Shown here: piece by piece, positions 17,702 through 27,399 of the stretch
Layout of the letters: each line of letters starts with the position of its first letter
Numbering within the stretch: the stretch's first letter is position 1
Assembly: GCA_045629285.1 (NCBI GenBank)
Contig: JAZQQY010000034.1
Location: forward strand, 124,001 to 188,000
Length of the DNA: 64,000 nt
Direction of reading: 5' to 3'
From: UBA1723 sp045629285
GTDB lineage: Bacteria; Bacteroidota; Bacteroidia; Bacteroidales; Paludibacteraceae
Made by a program: the position numbers and the translations under genes
Notes under the pieces: generated by a model
Databases searched by the model: none
Told to the model about the DNA's origin: nothing
The model's input: the letters and a program-made list of their open reading frames with translations, nothing else

Positions 17702-19642
17702 ATGAAACGAGTCGTATATATAATAATGTATATGTTGCTGATGTCGACAACAATCGCGTCGGCTCAGACAACCTATGCAAGCAAGAAGGAAATCAAGGAG
17801 TATGAGACTGCTGTGCTTTTGATGGGAGCCGGTAAATATACTGAGGCTTTGCCTAAACTTCAGACTTTGGTGAAAACCAACAAAGAGTTTGTCGATGCGG
17901 CATGGACTTTGTCTGAACTCTATGGCTACATGAACAATGAGGCTAAGATGCTACAGACTCTTGAGGCTGTCGCTAAACCTAAGCTTCCTCGCTACTATAA
18001 TTCAGTAATGCGTCTTGCTAAGGCTTATCATAACACTTGTAACTATGAGAAGGCTATCGCTACGTATGAACTGATTCCTCAAAAGGAGATGACTTACTAT
18101 AAAATGGCTCAGAAGGCTATTGCTCAGTGTAAAGATGGTATTGAACTTGCTGCGTCGCCTATCCCTTTCCAGGCAAAAAATATGGGTCCGAATATCAATA
18201 CTCAGTATGACGATTATTGGCCTTCAATCACTGCCGACGAGAGCTTGTTCTCTACTACCGTAAATATCGGTAAACTTGAAGGTCAGTCGACTGTCGGCAA
18301 GGGTGTTCATGAGGATATCTTTATTTCCAAGAAACTTAACGGCAATTGGGGTAAGATTGAGAATGCAGGTCAAGCTCTTAACTCTATCGGCAATGAGGGC
18401 GCTCAGTGTTTTTCTTTGGATGGCCGCTACCTCTTCTTTATCGCTTGTGATCGTCAGCAGGGTATGGGTGGATGCGATATCTATTATTCTATCCGTGAAG
18501 GCGACGACTGGTCGAGAGCAATCAACCCTGGTGCTCCGCTAAACTCCAAGCATTGGGAGACATATCCAAGTTTGAGCCCGACTGGTGATGAACTGTATTT
18601 TGCCAGCACACGTCCAGGTGGTGTCGGAAAGTCTGATATCTGGAAATGTAAGGTGACGATCAAGGATGATGGTTTGCTTGAGTTTTCTGAGCCTGTGAAT
18701 GTCGGTGCTCCAATCAACACTCCTGACGATGAGCAGTCTCCGTTTATCCATGCCGACAACCATACTTTGTTTTTCTCTTCTAAGGGTCACAAAGGTTTGG
18801 GTAAGATGGATATCTTCGTTTCATACAAAGACGAAAACGGCAAATGGAGTCATCCTAAGAACATGGGTTATCCTCTTAATACTTGTAAGGATGAAATCGG
18901 TTTCGTGGTGAATGCTAACGGTGACAAGGCTTACTACTCTTCCGATGGTCAGGAAAAGAATGGCAAGGGTAGAGAAGTGTATGAGATCAACATGGATAAG
19001 AGCCCGTTGAAACCGTTGAAGAAGATGAAGTATAGCCGTGGAAAGATTGTCGACGAGGCGACTGGTAAACCAATCCAGACTAAGATCAATGTCTACAGCA
19101 CGAAGAATAATGAGAAGGTGTTTACTTCAGTTTCTGATAAGTCGACGGGAGAGTTCGTGACTTGTGTGCCAGAAGGCGAGGAGACAGGATTGAATGTCAA
19201 CAAGCGTGGCTATATGCTTATCAGTGAGCATTTTGAAAATGATAGGGCTGTTAAGATTGATGATAAAAAGGGTATCTCATTGGAGAAAATCGAGGTTGGA
19301 AAGAAGATTACTCTTAAGAATATTTTCTATGATTTCGACAAGTCGACTCTAAAGACTGCTTCATATAATGAGTTGAACAACCTTATCCAGTTTATGAAGA
19401 CTAACCCTACTGTGAAAATTCGTTTGTGTGGTCATACTGATAGCAAAGGTAATGCAGAATATAACAAGACATTGTCGGATTCACGTGCCAAGACAGCATA
19501 CGATTATATCGTGAAGCATGGTATCAATGCCAATCGTTTGGAGTATAAGGGTTACGGTGCTGAACAGCCGATTGCCGACAACAAGACTGACGCAGGTAGA
19601 GCTCTTAACCGTCGTACTGAATTCTTGATTATTGCAAAATAA
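17702..19642 (+). CDS. PorE-like OmpA-family protein (TPR, propeller, CRD, OmpA domain)
   Basis: 646 residues. Signal peptide to about residue 22; TPR-like helices about 30-145 (ALPKLQTLVKTNKEFVDAAW); a PD40/WD40-type beta-propeller about 160-430 with repeated 'ITADESLFSTTV', 'FSLDGRYLFFIAC', 'LSPTGDELYFAST' and 'IHADNHTLFFSS'; a carboxypeptidase-regulatory-like fold about 450-520; and a C-terminal OmpA peptidoglycan-binding domain with 'NIFYDFDKSTL' and 'SDSRAKTAYDYIVKHGI'. This order equals that of PorE (PG1058) of Porphyromonas gingivalis, an outer-membrane-associated T9SS component. Similar OmpA proteins exist that are not PorE, so the T9SS role is probable rather than certain. T9SS cargo candidates are nearby at 20119 and 45881. 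Confidence 0.82.
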   Translation: MKRVVYIIMYMLLMSTTIASAQTTYASKKEIKEYETAVLLMGAGKYTEALPKLQTLVKTNKEFVDAAWTLSELYGYMNNEAKMLQTLEAVAKPKLPRYYNSVMRLAKAYHNTCNYEKAIATYELIPQKEMTYYKMAQKAIAQCKDGIELAASPIPFQAKNMGPNINTQYDDYWPSITADESLFSTTVNIGKLEGQSTVGKGVHEDIFISKKLNGNWGKIENAGQALNSIGNEGAQCFSLDGRYLFFIACDRQQGMGGCDIYYSIREGDDWSRAINPGAPLNSKHWETYPSLSPTGDELYFASTRPGGVGKSDIWKCKVTIKDDGLLEFSEPVNVGAPINTPDDEQSPFIHADNHTLFFSSKGHKGLGKMDIFVSYKDENGKWSHPKNMGYPLNTCKDEIGFVVNANGDKAYYSSDGQEKNGKGREVYEINMDKSPLKPLKKMKYSRGKIVDEATGKPIQTKINVYSTKNNEKVFTSVSDKSTGEFVTCVPEGEETGLNVNKRGYMLISEHFENDRAVKIDDKKGISLEKIEVGKKITLKNIFYDFDKSTLKTASYNELNNLIQFMKTNPTVKIRLCGHTDSKGNAEYNKTLSDSRAKTAYDYIVKHGINANRLEYKGYGAEQPIADNKTDAGRALNRRTEFLIIAK

Positions 19643-19754
19643 AGCTACTCTTGGATTCATAGAAGGGATTGTCTTTTTGATGTTTGTGATTTTGACATTT
19701 CTATGCCTTTCCGGTGTAGCTTCGTTTTTGATATTTTTGATGAAATGACTCTTT

Positions 19755-19904
19755 ATGGTTGTGATTGCGTCTTTAATAGTATTCGATATCCGTTGGGAGC
19801 CTCCGTACAAACGATCGCAACAAGAACCGGTGATTGTAGATTCTGTGGCAGGAGATTCTGTTGAATGTACGGACTTTGTAGGAAAAGAATGTGATATAGA
19901 ATAG
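19755..19904 (+). CDS. Short membrane-type ORF, doubtful or decayed
   Basis: 49 codons from ATG 19755 give MVVIASLIVFDIRWEPPYKR and an acidic tail. Just upstream in the same frame (from about 19679) are 22 codons of very hydrophobic sequence (MFVILTFLCLSGVASFLIFL) ending in TGA. Together they look like a two-helix protein with one internal stop. It lies in the 476-nt gap after the PorE-like gene. It may be a decayed gene, or chance in an AT-rich spacer. Confidence 0.2.
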   Translation: MVVIASLIVFDIRWEPPYKRSQQEPVIVDSVAGDSVECTDFVGKECDIE

Positions 19905-19944
19905 GATCGTTATTGCTAATTTGCCAGAGTAAAATATGAAGAGT

Positions 19945-19993
19945 AAAAATACGAAAAGAGGGTGTATCAAAATTGATATGCCCTCTTTTCGTA
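19945..19993 (-). terminator. Long hairpin terminator downstream of the GH8 gene
   Basis: Arms TACGAAAAGAGGG (19950-19962) and its exact complement (19981-19993) enclose a second 6-bp stem (TATCAA/TTGATA). Five T follow on the minus strand. It sits 126 nt beyond the stop at 20119, so the transcript would have a long 3' tail. Confidence 0.65.
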
Positions 19994-20118
19994 TGCAAAA
20001 AAACAGATGCTCCTCGTTCAGCAGATTTTTGCACCTTGTGTGCAACCTGAAACTTGAACCCAAATGTACTGAGCCATTCTTATGTGAGATCAGAAACTTC
20101 TATTTCTCTGGAATCTGA

Positions 20119-23100
20119 TTATCTTTTAATCTCTTTCTTGTCTCCAACAATATAGATGCCAGGTGTCAAACCATCAAGTGCACTTTCTGTTTTTACCTGA
20201 TTTTTGATCATTACACCATTCGGATTATAAACATTAACCAATCCATTTTCGTTGTCGGAAGAAAGTGTTTTGACAGCTGAATTGTTTCCTTCAACCGGCA
20301 ATACTAATTCAGCAGAAAAAGCAATCTCTCTGTTGTCGTCAATAGAGCAAATAGTTGTGATCTTGGCGGCTTTTGAACCAGTGAATTTACATGTGTAGCC
20401 AAAATCTCCCTTGTCGCCAATGTTTAATGTTTCAATTGTATATCTGACGACACCGGCATAATTGTTTGGATAAACAGATGGCTCGAATTTAGCTTTTGTT
20501 GACGGATCGGTAAAACCGACAAATTCGAAGCCGGCTGGGATAGTGTCGACAATCCTTACGTTTTCTGCGATATGTCCGTTCTTCTCAGGTGAGTTACCCA
20601 ATACTTTACGCCAAACATAACCGTCGAACTCCTCTACCAATACAGTCTCATTTACTTTGTCTACAATATCACAAGCACTTTCCAACAATTTGTCGATGGA
20701 TTTGATTTGAGTCTCATCCTGATAAGATGGAGTGATCGGATAGTAGAATCCAGTGTCGGAATCCGAGTCGATCTTCGACCATCCACTAGCAAAATCAATG
20801 CTGCCCCATGAAGAATCATAGAAACGCATGACGACTCTCAATGGATATTTGGCTCCTTCGCAAGTGAATCCTGAGGCTCCTGCCATCTCGTTCAAATATA
20901 AAGTTGATGTCGACAATGCGTGTGGAAACTGTACCGTGAACTTGTGGGTGCCGTCTTCCAACTTATAATCATTGAATATGAATTCGCTTGCGTTAGATGC
21001 CATTGTCGCTCCATTCTGAGTTCCTTCCAACAGATCGAAACTACACTGCAAGCCAGCGGCTCCCTTCATGTCCTTGAAGAACGTAATACGGTAGTTTCCG
21101 TTGTCAACGTAAGGTTCGACGGCATCATTGTAAAGCTTCGTCATTATGTTGTACTGATTGCCTTTGTCTTCCGCAGCCACAGCCCAATTGACACGTGTGC
21201 GACCTCCAGTCAGCCATGGAATTGTATCGTTGGCATAGGCAACATTGAATTTGACTGTCTCGCCCTCCACAAGTTTATCTACGTTGGCGGTCTTAGTCAC
21301 ACTGATTGCAGTAGGTGTGACATCAATGCTGTTGCGCTGCATTGTGACAGTCTCGTAGTTGGGATATTCATTTGTCTCTGCTGTTTCACAATCTTTACAT
21401 GTCAACTTGGCAGTCGTTTTGTACCTGCCGCTTGCTCCTGCCTTTGCTTTGCAAGTGTAACTGACAGTGCCGATTGTCTTTGCCAAATTAGGAGCATTGA
21501 AGTTTAATTCTGCTCCTTCCTGATCTGCATCACTCTTTAATCCAGCGACGGTGCCGATCTTCCAAGTCACTGTGTGGCTGGCTGCATCGTAAACACCTTT
21601 ATTATCTGCATTGATGAATATAAAGTCGTCAGGCACCTTCTCTACGATGGTCACATTTTCCGCGTCGACTGAACCGAAATTACGGTACGACAACAGATAT
21701 ATGATCTCATCTCCTACATGGCAGAAAGAGACACTGTCTTTGATTGCTCTGTATATTTTCATGTTTGGTTGTGCATTCATGACAGACGGTGCCATGAAAT
21801 TGCCTGTTAACGCCATCAATCCTAACTGTCTGAACCATCCGCTCATATAGTTAGGGACAACAGTTCCGTCGTCTTTTCTTGATTTGATATCCCATACTTG
21901 ATAAATGTTTCCGTAAAGTTCGCCCATCAAATCATAGTCCTGGGCTCCGATTGCGGCAAACGAAGCGGCTCCTTTTTGCATACTCAAAGACGACGAGTAT
22001 TTCGACTCCAACGTCAACCCTGTCATTGGGTCGATCTGCCATCCCATCATTCGTGAACCGGTGTATGGGATTATCTTGTCGCTTTTCTCGTAACATGCGG
22101 TGCCTCCGTCCTCATTCCAATGAGCAGGGTCGGCCATATATTTGCTCATTTTTATCGCTGCATCATACTCGAAAGTATTGCCTCCATCTTCAGCTTGGTG
22201 AGTGACTGGATTCCATGTATAATCTGGGTTTCCATGCCATACATAGTTGCTGATAGTACGCAAAGGACAACGATAGTCTTCGCCTTCGTTAAAATTTGTG
22301 TAGGCAGTTGTCTTGCCGTCATCGCTAACCACACTCCATCCTGCAGTAGGCAAAGAATAGCTGTTTTTGCCGATAAGGTCTCCTATCAGCCAGTCGGAAG
22401 ATGCTTCCGCACGACGGAATTGCTCAGCCTCCCAGTCGTTTGTCGCCCCTAACTCTTTGCTCAATGAGATTAGCAAATCGTGGAATTCGCGGAAATATGC
22501 CGGAGCAACATAGTCGACATGCTGTTTGTCACCTCCTTCGAATTCAGGAAAGACTAAGACTCCGTCGGCATTCTTGATGTAGTTTTCTTTTTTGCTTGCC
22601 CAGCCGGTTTGCTCTGTCCATGTGTCGCCTCCACGTGGATAGCCATCCAATCCGATTATTCCTGTGTTGACTTTCATAGGGTTGTCTCCGGCATGACGTG
22701 TTGTCATTGCCACCAAGCCACGGATGACATTGATCATTTCCTGCTTGTAGCTGATTGGACTTCCACTGAAATCCAACACTTTATTTCCCTCTTCGTCTAG
22801 CATGAATTCTCCCCACTGCTTATAGGCGACATAAAGAGCTAAAGCGATATCCACGTCGCCATCTGCGGCAGAGTTCTCATTGTCTGTGATGGCGTAGTCG
22901 TTATACTCATAACCTGGCTGAGTCTCGGTGCCGTCAATATATTTCTTGGTTTTCACACGACGTTTGTCATGCGTACACATCCAGTATCCGTCGAAAGTGA
23001 CTTTGTCGCCCATATAGGCTGCAGCCAATAGAGCATATCCGTCGCCTTCAGAACAATCGTATGCGGCTTTGTAGGGAGTCCAGATATACTTTATGCCTTT

Positions 23101-23358
23101 CCACTCGTCTCCTGTATATTCAAATTCGTTGGCATGCTGCTGATAAGCTTCACGTATCTGTTTTTCCATTTCAATGTGAGTGAGGCCCTCTGGATTTTTT
23201 GTTCCTAGATTACCGCCACAAGCATAATTAAGAAATTGAGGAAACGGGAATGCTGGATTTCCTGAGTTGACATGAACGGTGACAGCGTTGCCTGAATTCA
23301 CTCCTAAAGTTATTAGGGCAGCCAACAGGCTTGCCTTTGTCTTGTTTTGTTTAGTCAT
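20119..23358 (-). CDS. Secreted glycoside hydrolase family 8 enzyme with T9SS-type tail
   Basis: 1079 residues. GH8 enzymes hydrolyse beta-1,4-linked glucans, xylans or chitosan. Signal peptide in the first 25 residues. In the (alpha/alpha)6 domain (about 40-530), 'SEGDGYALLAAAYMGD' holds the candidate proton donor Glu and 'SAADGDVDIALALYVAY' matches the GH8 signature with its conserved Asp residues. 'GLDGYPRGGDTWTEQTGW' follows. After this come DUF11-like beta modules ('VEKVPDDFIFINAD', 'VDTIPAGFEFVGF') and a C-terminal 'VYNPNGVMIKNQV...LTPGIYIVGDKKEIKR', typical of a type A sorting domain. The substrate is not decided. It is a likely cargo of the T9SS implied by the PorE-like gene beside it. 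Confidence 0.85.
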   Translation of the reverse strand: MTKQNKTKASLLAALITLGVNSGNAVTVHVNSGNPAFPFPQFLNYACGGNLGTKNPEGLTHIEMEKQIREAYQQHANEFEYTGDEWKGIKYIWTPYKAAYDCSEGDGYALLAAAYMGDKVTFDGYWMCTHDKRRVKTKKYIDGTETQPGYEYNDYAITDNENSAADGDVDIALALYVAYKQWGEFMLDEEGNKVLDFSGSPISYKQEMINVIRGLVAMTTRHAGDNPMKVNTGIIGLDGYPRGGDTWTEQTGWASKKENYIKNADGVLVFPEFEGGDKQHVDYVAPAYFREFHDLLISLSKELGATNDWEAEQFRRAEASSDWLIGDLIGKNSYSLPTAGWSVVSDDGKTTAYTNFNEGEDYRCPLRTISNYVWHGNPDYTWNPVTHQAEDGGNTFEYDAAIKMSKYMADPAHWNEDGGTACYEKSDKIIPYTGSRMMGWQIDPMTGLTLESKYSSSLSMQKGAASFAAIGAQDYDLMGELYGNIYQVWDIKSRKDDGTVVPNYMSGWFRQLGLMALTGNFMAPSVMNAQPNMKIYRAIKDSVSFCHVGDEIIYLLSYRNFGSVDAENVTIVEKVPDDFIFINADNKGVYDAASHTVTWKIGTVAGLKSDADQEGAELNFNAPNLAKTIGTVSYTCKAKAGASGRYKTTAKLTCKDCETAETNEYPNYETVTMQRNSIDVTPTAISVTKTANVDKLVEGETVKFNVAYANDTIPWLTGGRTRVNWAVAAEDKGNQYNIMTKLYNDAVEPYVDNGNYRITFFKDMKGAAGLQCSFDLLEGTQNGATMASNASEFIFNDYKLEDGTHKFTVQFPHALSTSTLYLNEMAGASGFTCEGAKYPLRVVMRFYDSSWGSIDFASGWSKIDSDSDTGFYYPITPSYQDETQIKSIDKLLESACDIVDKVNETVLVEEFDGYVWRKVLGNSPEKNGHIAENVRIVDTIPAGFEFVGFTDPSTKAKFEPSVYPNNYAGVVRYTIETLNIGDKGDFGYTCKFTGSKAAKITTICSIDDNREIAFSAELVLPVEGNNSAVKTLSSDNENGLVNVYNPNGVMIKNQVKTESALDGLTPGIYIVGDKKEIKR

Positions 23359-23468
23359 TAGATTTTATTGTTTTTGTTTAATTGTCCAAAAATACTGATT
23401 TTATGTCGCAATTGCTCTTCTAAAATCAAAAAAGTGGATTTTGGGGAGTATGGCGTCCATTCAAAACA

Positions 23469-23502
23469 AAAAGACGGTCGGAAAGAATCTCCAACCGTCT
23501 TT
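23469..23502 (-). terminator. Terminator of the CoA-transferase gene
   Basis: Arms AAAGACGGT and ACCGTCTTT with inner GGA/TCC pairs lie 22 nt after the stop at 23524, with poly-T on the minus strand. Confidence 0.78.
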
Positions 23503-23523
23503 TATGGTTATAGTGACTATCTA

Positions 23524-25008
23524 TTAGATGTACTGAGTCAATCTCATGTCGCCCTTCTCTGCGAAAGCAGTGTGGAATGCGAATGCGTTCTTCAAAGAGT
23601 GAGGAGTGTGAGTTGCTCCGCCAAGCTTCAAGTAATCCCACATTAGCTGCTTGTAGTCTGGGTGAACACAGTTCTCGATGATTGTCTTTGCACGCTCAAG
23701 TGGAGCAAGACCACGAAGGTCTGCGATACCTTGCTCTGTGATAAGGATCTTGACTGAGTGCTCGCTGTGGTCGCAGTGGCTTACCATTGGAACGATTGGC
23801 GAGATAAGTCCGCCCTTCTGGATTGATGGACAAGTGAAGATCGAGATGTAGGCGTTTCTTGTGAAGTCACCGCTACCACCGATACCGTTCATCATCTTTG
23901 TTCCAAGCACGTGAGTTGAGTTGACATTACCGAAGATATCTGCCTCAAGAGCAGTGTTGATTGTGATCAAACCTAAACGACGGATGATCTCAGGGTTGTT
24001 AGAGATCTCGATAGGGCGAAGAAGAACCTTATCGCCGAAGAACTTAAGGTTTGAGTAGATATCCTTAGTCACATCTGTACTTGTTGTTAGTGAACATCCC
24101 GACGCGAATGAGATTCTGCCTTTCTGCATCAAGTCAATAACTGCATCCTGGATAACCTCAGTGTACATTGTGAATGTAGGCACGTCCTTGTTGTCGCCAA
24201 GAGAGTAAAGCACTGCGTTAGCCACGTTACCTACACCGCTCTGGATTGGCAAAAACTCTGGTGGAACAGTGCCGCGCTTCAACTCGTTAGCCAAGAAATC
24301 AGCAACGTTCTGACCGATCTTAGCTGTTGTAGCGTCAACCTCAGTAAACTTAGCTACGTTAGTGAACTCGTTGCTCTCAACAACTGCAACGATCTTCTTT
24401 GGATCTACCTTGATTGTCTTCTCACCTGCGCGGTCAGACACTGTGTAGATTGGAAGTTCTTTTCTGTAAGGTGGGTTTGCAGGAATGAAAATGTCGTGCA
24501 TACCGTAAAGCTCCTTTGGCTGAGTGTGGTTAAGCTCAACGATGATCTTATCAGCCAACATACAAGCTGTTGGAGCAAGACCTACACCAGCTGTAGGAAG
24601 GATCTCTCCATCAGGAGTGACGTCTGCTGCCTCAACAACAGCAAAATCCAACTTGCCGTAGAAACCGTATCTCAATTCCTGTGAAAGGTGAGACAAATGC
24701 ATGTCGCTGTACTTAACAGCTCCGGAGTTGATACCACCACGCAAATCCTTGCTGCTTTGGTATGGAGCACGGAAATTGATTGCGTTTGCTCTTGTCAACG
24801 CACCGTCTAGCATATCACCAGATGAAGCTCCTGTGTATACGTTGATTTTGAACTCTTTGCCTTCATTGTGAAGTTTCTCTGCCATAGCAGCGATTGCTGA
24901 TGGAACTACTTTTGGAGTTCCTGCTGCTGTAAAACCGCTGAAGCCTACGTTTGCTCCGTTGAAGAAGAGTGATGCTGCCTCTTCAGCCGACATGATTTTG
25001 TATGCCAT
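23524..25008 (-). CDS. Acetyl-CoA hydrolase/transferase family, probably succinate-linked CoA-transferase
   Basis: 494 residues, full length for the Cat1/acetyl-CoA hydrolase family (class I CoA-transferases). 'GFSGFTAAGTPKVVPSAIA' and 'NVYTGASSGD' lie in the N-terminal half; 'TMYTEVIQDAVIDLM' near residue 290 holds the Glu that forms the glutamyl-CoA intermediate; 'GIGGSGDFTRNAYISIF' (GxGGxxDF) marks the CoA-binding region. In fermenting Bacteroidales, such enzymes move CoA between succinate, propionate and acetate. The exact pair of substrates cannot be read. A near-ideal promoter precedes it, in keeping with high expression. Confidence 0.85.
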   Translation of the reverse strand: MAYKIMSAEEAASLFFNGANVGFSGFTAAGTPKVVPSAIAAMAEKLHNEGKEFKINVYTGASSGDMLDGALTRANAINFRAPYQSSKDLRGGINSGAVKYSDMHLSHLSQELRYGFYGKLDFAVVEAADVTPDGEILPTAGVGLAPTACMLADKIIVELNHTQPKELYGMHDIFIPANPPYRKELPIYTVSDRAGEKTIKVDPKKIVAVVESNEFTNVAKFTEVDATTAKIGQNVADFLANELKRGTVPPEFLPIQSGVGNVANAVLYSLGDNKDVPTFTMYTEVIQDAVIDLMQKGRISFASGCSLTTSTDVTKDIYSNLKFFGDKVLLRPIEISNNPEIIRRLGLITINTALEADIFGNVNSTHVLGTKMMNGIGGSGDFTRNAYISIFTCPSIQKGGLISPIVPMVSHCDHSEHSVKILITEQGIADLRGLAPLERAKTIIENCVHPDYKQLMWDYLKLGGATHTPHSLKNAFAFHTAFAEKGDMRLTQYI

Positions 25009-25045
25009 ATTCCTGAATTTTTATACAGTTTGCTTAACTTTTCTG

Positions 25046-25076
25046 CAAAATTACACCTTTTTTATGTATAAACAAA
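25046..25076 (-). promoter_or_regulatory. Bacteroidota-type promoter for the CoA-transferase
   Basis: On the minus strand TTTG (25073-25076), 19-nt spacer, TAATTTTG (25046-25053). The predicted leader to the ATG at 25006-25008 is about 30 nt. Confidence 0.8.
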
Positions 25077-25094
25077 GGATTTTATTTCTTTTTG

Positions 25095-25853
25095 TTATTC
25101 TGGCTTTTGCCATTTGGTTTTAATGCTTATTCCACGCACTGTAATGTCGATATCATTGTTGCTTTTGATGATGTCGACAAGCTGGGAGATTACATCTGCT
25201 ACTTTTGTGATCACTTCCGTACTGACATCCTTTTTGAATTTCATCGTAATCTGACGTCTGCCTGAGAGTCGTATAAGTAGAGTCGACCTGCCCGACCTAT
25301 CTTTTTCAATAGAATATTCCCATTTATGTTTCTTCACGATGCCTTTAAGCACCATATCAAGCGTGTTCTGGTTGACTTCCATCGATTTGCGTATTTTAGC
25401 CTCTTCGATGCTCCAATTGCTTTTCCATTCCTCTTCCACATCCTCAAATTTGTCGACGGCTTGAATCGCCTGTTTGGCGGAGTCTGCGTTCAATGTGAAT
25501 TCGTTATGCCTCTCAAGGTTGAAAAGTTTCATTATCGGTTCATTCCAGTGTCGTGAGGACAAAACGTTTACCCAAAGGGAGTGTCCTTCCTTGCGCAATA
25601 CTAATCCTTCTCTCATGTAGTATAGAGTGGTGTATAGTTTCATGTATTTCAACAACTCATCACCTTCAATCTCAACAAACCCATTCTTTTTCAATTCGTT
25701 GATTATTTCGTCACGTCTGTATTCGCTGTCGGAAAGACGTGATGATGATTTTGGTAGGGTTAAGGAAGTAAATAGGTATTCCTGGTGTATGTGCTTTGAG
25801 TCATTGCCTGCAATAATAAGTTTCTTGATCGTATTTTTTGTGAATTTTTCCAT
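25095..25853 (-). CDS. Hypothetical cytoplasmic protein
   Basis: 252 residues, no signal or membrane segment. N-terminal half is alpha-helical with 'RDEIINELKKNGFVEIEGDELLKY', partly resembling a winged-helix segment (ELKKNGFVEIEG). A central 'NWSIEEAKIRKSMEVNQNT' helix follows, then a beta-rich end (STLLIRLSGRRQITMKF). No family recognised. A TAACTTTG -7 box lies at 25870-25877 (minus). DNA or RNA binding is possible but unsupported beyond the helix pattern. Confidence 0.55.
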   Translation of the reverse strand: MEKFTKNTIKKLIIAGNDSKHIHQEYLFTSLTLPKSSSRLSDSEYRRDEIINELKKNGFVEIEGDELLKYMKLYTTLYYMREGLVLRKEGHSLWVNVLSSRHWNEPIMKLFNLERHNEFTLNADSAKQAIQAVDKFEDVEEEWKSNWSIEEAKIRKSMEVNQNTLDMVLKGIVKKHKWEYSIEKDRSGRSTLLIRLSGRRQITMKFKKDVSTEVITKVADVISQLVDIIKSNNDIDITVRGISIKTKWQKPE

Positions 25854-25912
25854 TGCGTCATTTTTTATGCAAAGTTAAGATTTAAGAGAAATAGTTGTTT
25901 GTCTCAATAAAA

Positions 25913-25944
25913 CAAAAGGAGGTGCCGATATGCTCGACACCTCT
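25913..25944 (-). terminator. Terminator of the FISUMP lipoprotein gene
   Basis: GAGGTG and CACCTC arms with inner CGA/TCG pairs, followed on the minus strand by a T-rich tail (CCTTTTGTTTT). Located 22 nt past the stop at 25966. Confidence 0.65.
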
Positions 25945-25965
25945 TTCCACTTATGATAAGTTGTA

Positions 25966-27393
25966 TTATGGTTCAACGTAGATTGCGCGAACTGTGAATC
26001 CGCTTCGTCGGCTCAGTGGAGTAGTCTGTACACCCTCATCTTTGTTGAATACCAACGACCAGCTCAAATAGTCAATCGAACTGAATGCCACATTAGCCCA
26101 GTACCAACCAGTTGCACCCTGATTTCTGATGTCGTACAAATCCTTACTTCCTGCAGCAGGCAAGAAGATTGAGTTAGTGTTTCCTTCTGCCTTACTCTTG
26201 ATTTCATAACCTTCAACGCTGCCGATAGAAGTCCAAGTCCATTCACACTCGTTGATCAACTCCTGGAAGTCTTCTCTGTTAGGCATCTGCCAGTAGCCGC
26301 CCCACTTGTGCTGAGCAACGTCGTATGTAGGATTTAGTCCGCCACCTCTGTTTGTGTATCCTGTCAGGTTAAGCTGCTCGACTGTCTTGCCGAATGTAGC
26401 GCAGTTCGTAGGCGCATATTCCGACTTAGTGATAGTGTCACCCCAAGCGTAGTACTTACCCCATTCTGCTGGGTTTTCCGCTCCGATATTGCAAGTTGCC
26501 CACTTGTTTCCGCTAGGAAGGCCAAGATCTACCCAAGTGTGACCCTGAGCAACACCTGTACCTGGCTTGATAACACCCTGGAATACGTCGCCGCCTTCAA
26601 CCATTTCCCAGCTTGCTCCCTGATCCCATGAGATCATCAATTTGCCATCCTCTATCTTTAGAGAAGGTGTCTTGCCGTCCTGACCTACAGCAGAACCGAT
26701 TGCTTCCCAAGTGACACCCTTGTCGTAGCTGATGTACCAAACTCCGTTTACGATCTTAAGCTCTGGGCAGATACCGTCGGCACCGTCCTTACCGTCCTCT
26801 CCTGTTGCCTGACCTAGAAGTTCCCAAGTCTGACCTTTGTCGTAAGACACCATCCAGTAGCCGTTTTCGATCTTCATCAAAGGAGTGACACCGTCACCGC
26901 TGCCTGCATCTCCCTGATCTCCTTTGTCTCCCTTAGTACCTTCTGCCAATACCATCTTGCCGTTTTCGTCAAGAAGCCACTTGCCGTCGATAGTCCAGTA
27001 GTGCAAACCGTCTGCTGCAATCTTAACACCGATTACCGGAACGTAAGATGAACCGTCAGGATTGGTTACTGCGCCGTCTTTACCATTCTCTCCATTCTTT
27101 CCGTCGTGAAGCTCGATGAACTCACCGTCTGTGAAAGCGATTACATAACCATCCTGCATTTTTGCAACGGATGCGATGTTGATCTTCTTTGCTTGCTCCT
27201 GTAGCAGTTTCTTGATATTCTCTGCATTCTTGTTTATAGTATTGCAAAGCTCTTCGAGTTTTGTGAATCTATATTCAAGTCTGTATAGTCTGTTTCTGTC
27301 GGATATGTCATCTCTGTCTTCGCAACCGACGAAGGCAGATAATCCTAAAACAAAAGGTAGTGCCTTAAGTATATTTGTTAGTCTCATAATCAA
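25966..27393 (-). CDS. Lipoprotein with PL29/DUF4988-type N-terminus, Gly-rich collagen-like links and FISUMP domain
   Basis: 475 residues. A lipobox at 'FVGCEDRDD' marks a lipoprotein. Residues about 30-75 form a coiled coil (LEELCNTINKNAENIKKLL), then 'KMQDGYVIAFTDGEFIELHDG' style modules recur, each with a bW..S.D.G..W pattern ('WMVSYDKGQTWELLG', 'WYISYDKGVTWEAIG', 'LMISWDQGASWEMV'), separated by collagen-like GxxGxxG links (GENGKDG, GDKGDQGDAG). The last 180 residues match the FISUMP pattern ('WVDLGLPSGNKWATCNIGA', 'WGDTITKSEY'). This architecture is common on Bacteroidales cell surfaces and is likely adhesive. Translation may start at 27393 or 27387 (MRLTN). Confidence 0.78.
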   Translation of the reverse strand: MIMRLTNILKALPFVLGLSAFVGCEDRDDISDRNRLYRLEYRFTKLEELCNTINKNAENIKKLLQEQAKKINIASVAKMQDGYVIAFTDGEFIELHDGKNGENGKDGAVTNPDGSSYVPVIGVKIAADGLHYWTIDGKWLLDENGKMVLAEGTKGDKGDQGDAGSGDGVTPLMKIENGYWMVSYDKGQTWELLGQATGEDGKDGADGICPELKIVNGVWYISYDKGVTWEAIGSAVGQDGKTPSLKIEDGKLMISWDQGASWEMVEGGDVFQGVIKPGTGVAQGHTWVDLGLPSGNKWATCNIGAENPAEWGKYYAWGDTITKSEYAPTNCATFGKTVEQLNLTGYTNRGGGLNPTYDVAQHKWGGYWQMPNREDFQELINECEWTWTSIGSVEGYEIKSKAEGNTNSIFLPAAGSKDLYDIRNQGATGWYWANVAFSSIDYLSWSLVFNKDEGVQTTPLSRRSGFTVRAIYVEP

Positions 27394-27399
27394 ATCCTA

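Noticed and set aside
19945..19993. IS-element end (GAGGGTGTATCAAA-type inverted repeat)
   Set aside because: Both arms form a single hairpin followed by T-run for the minus-strand gene, with no transposase or target duplication nearby.
20920..21507. 195-codon plus-strand ORF opposite the GH8 gene
   Set aside because: Antisense shadow of a well-supported coding region, without a signal or motif.
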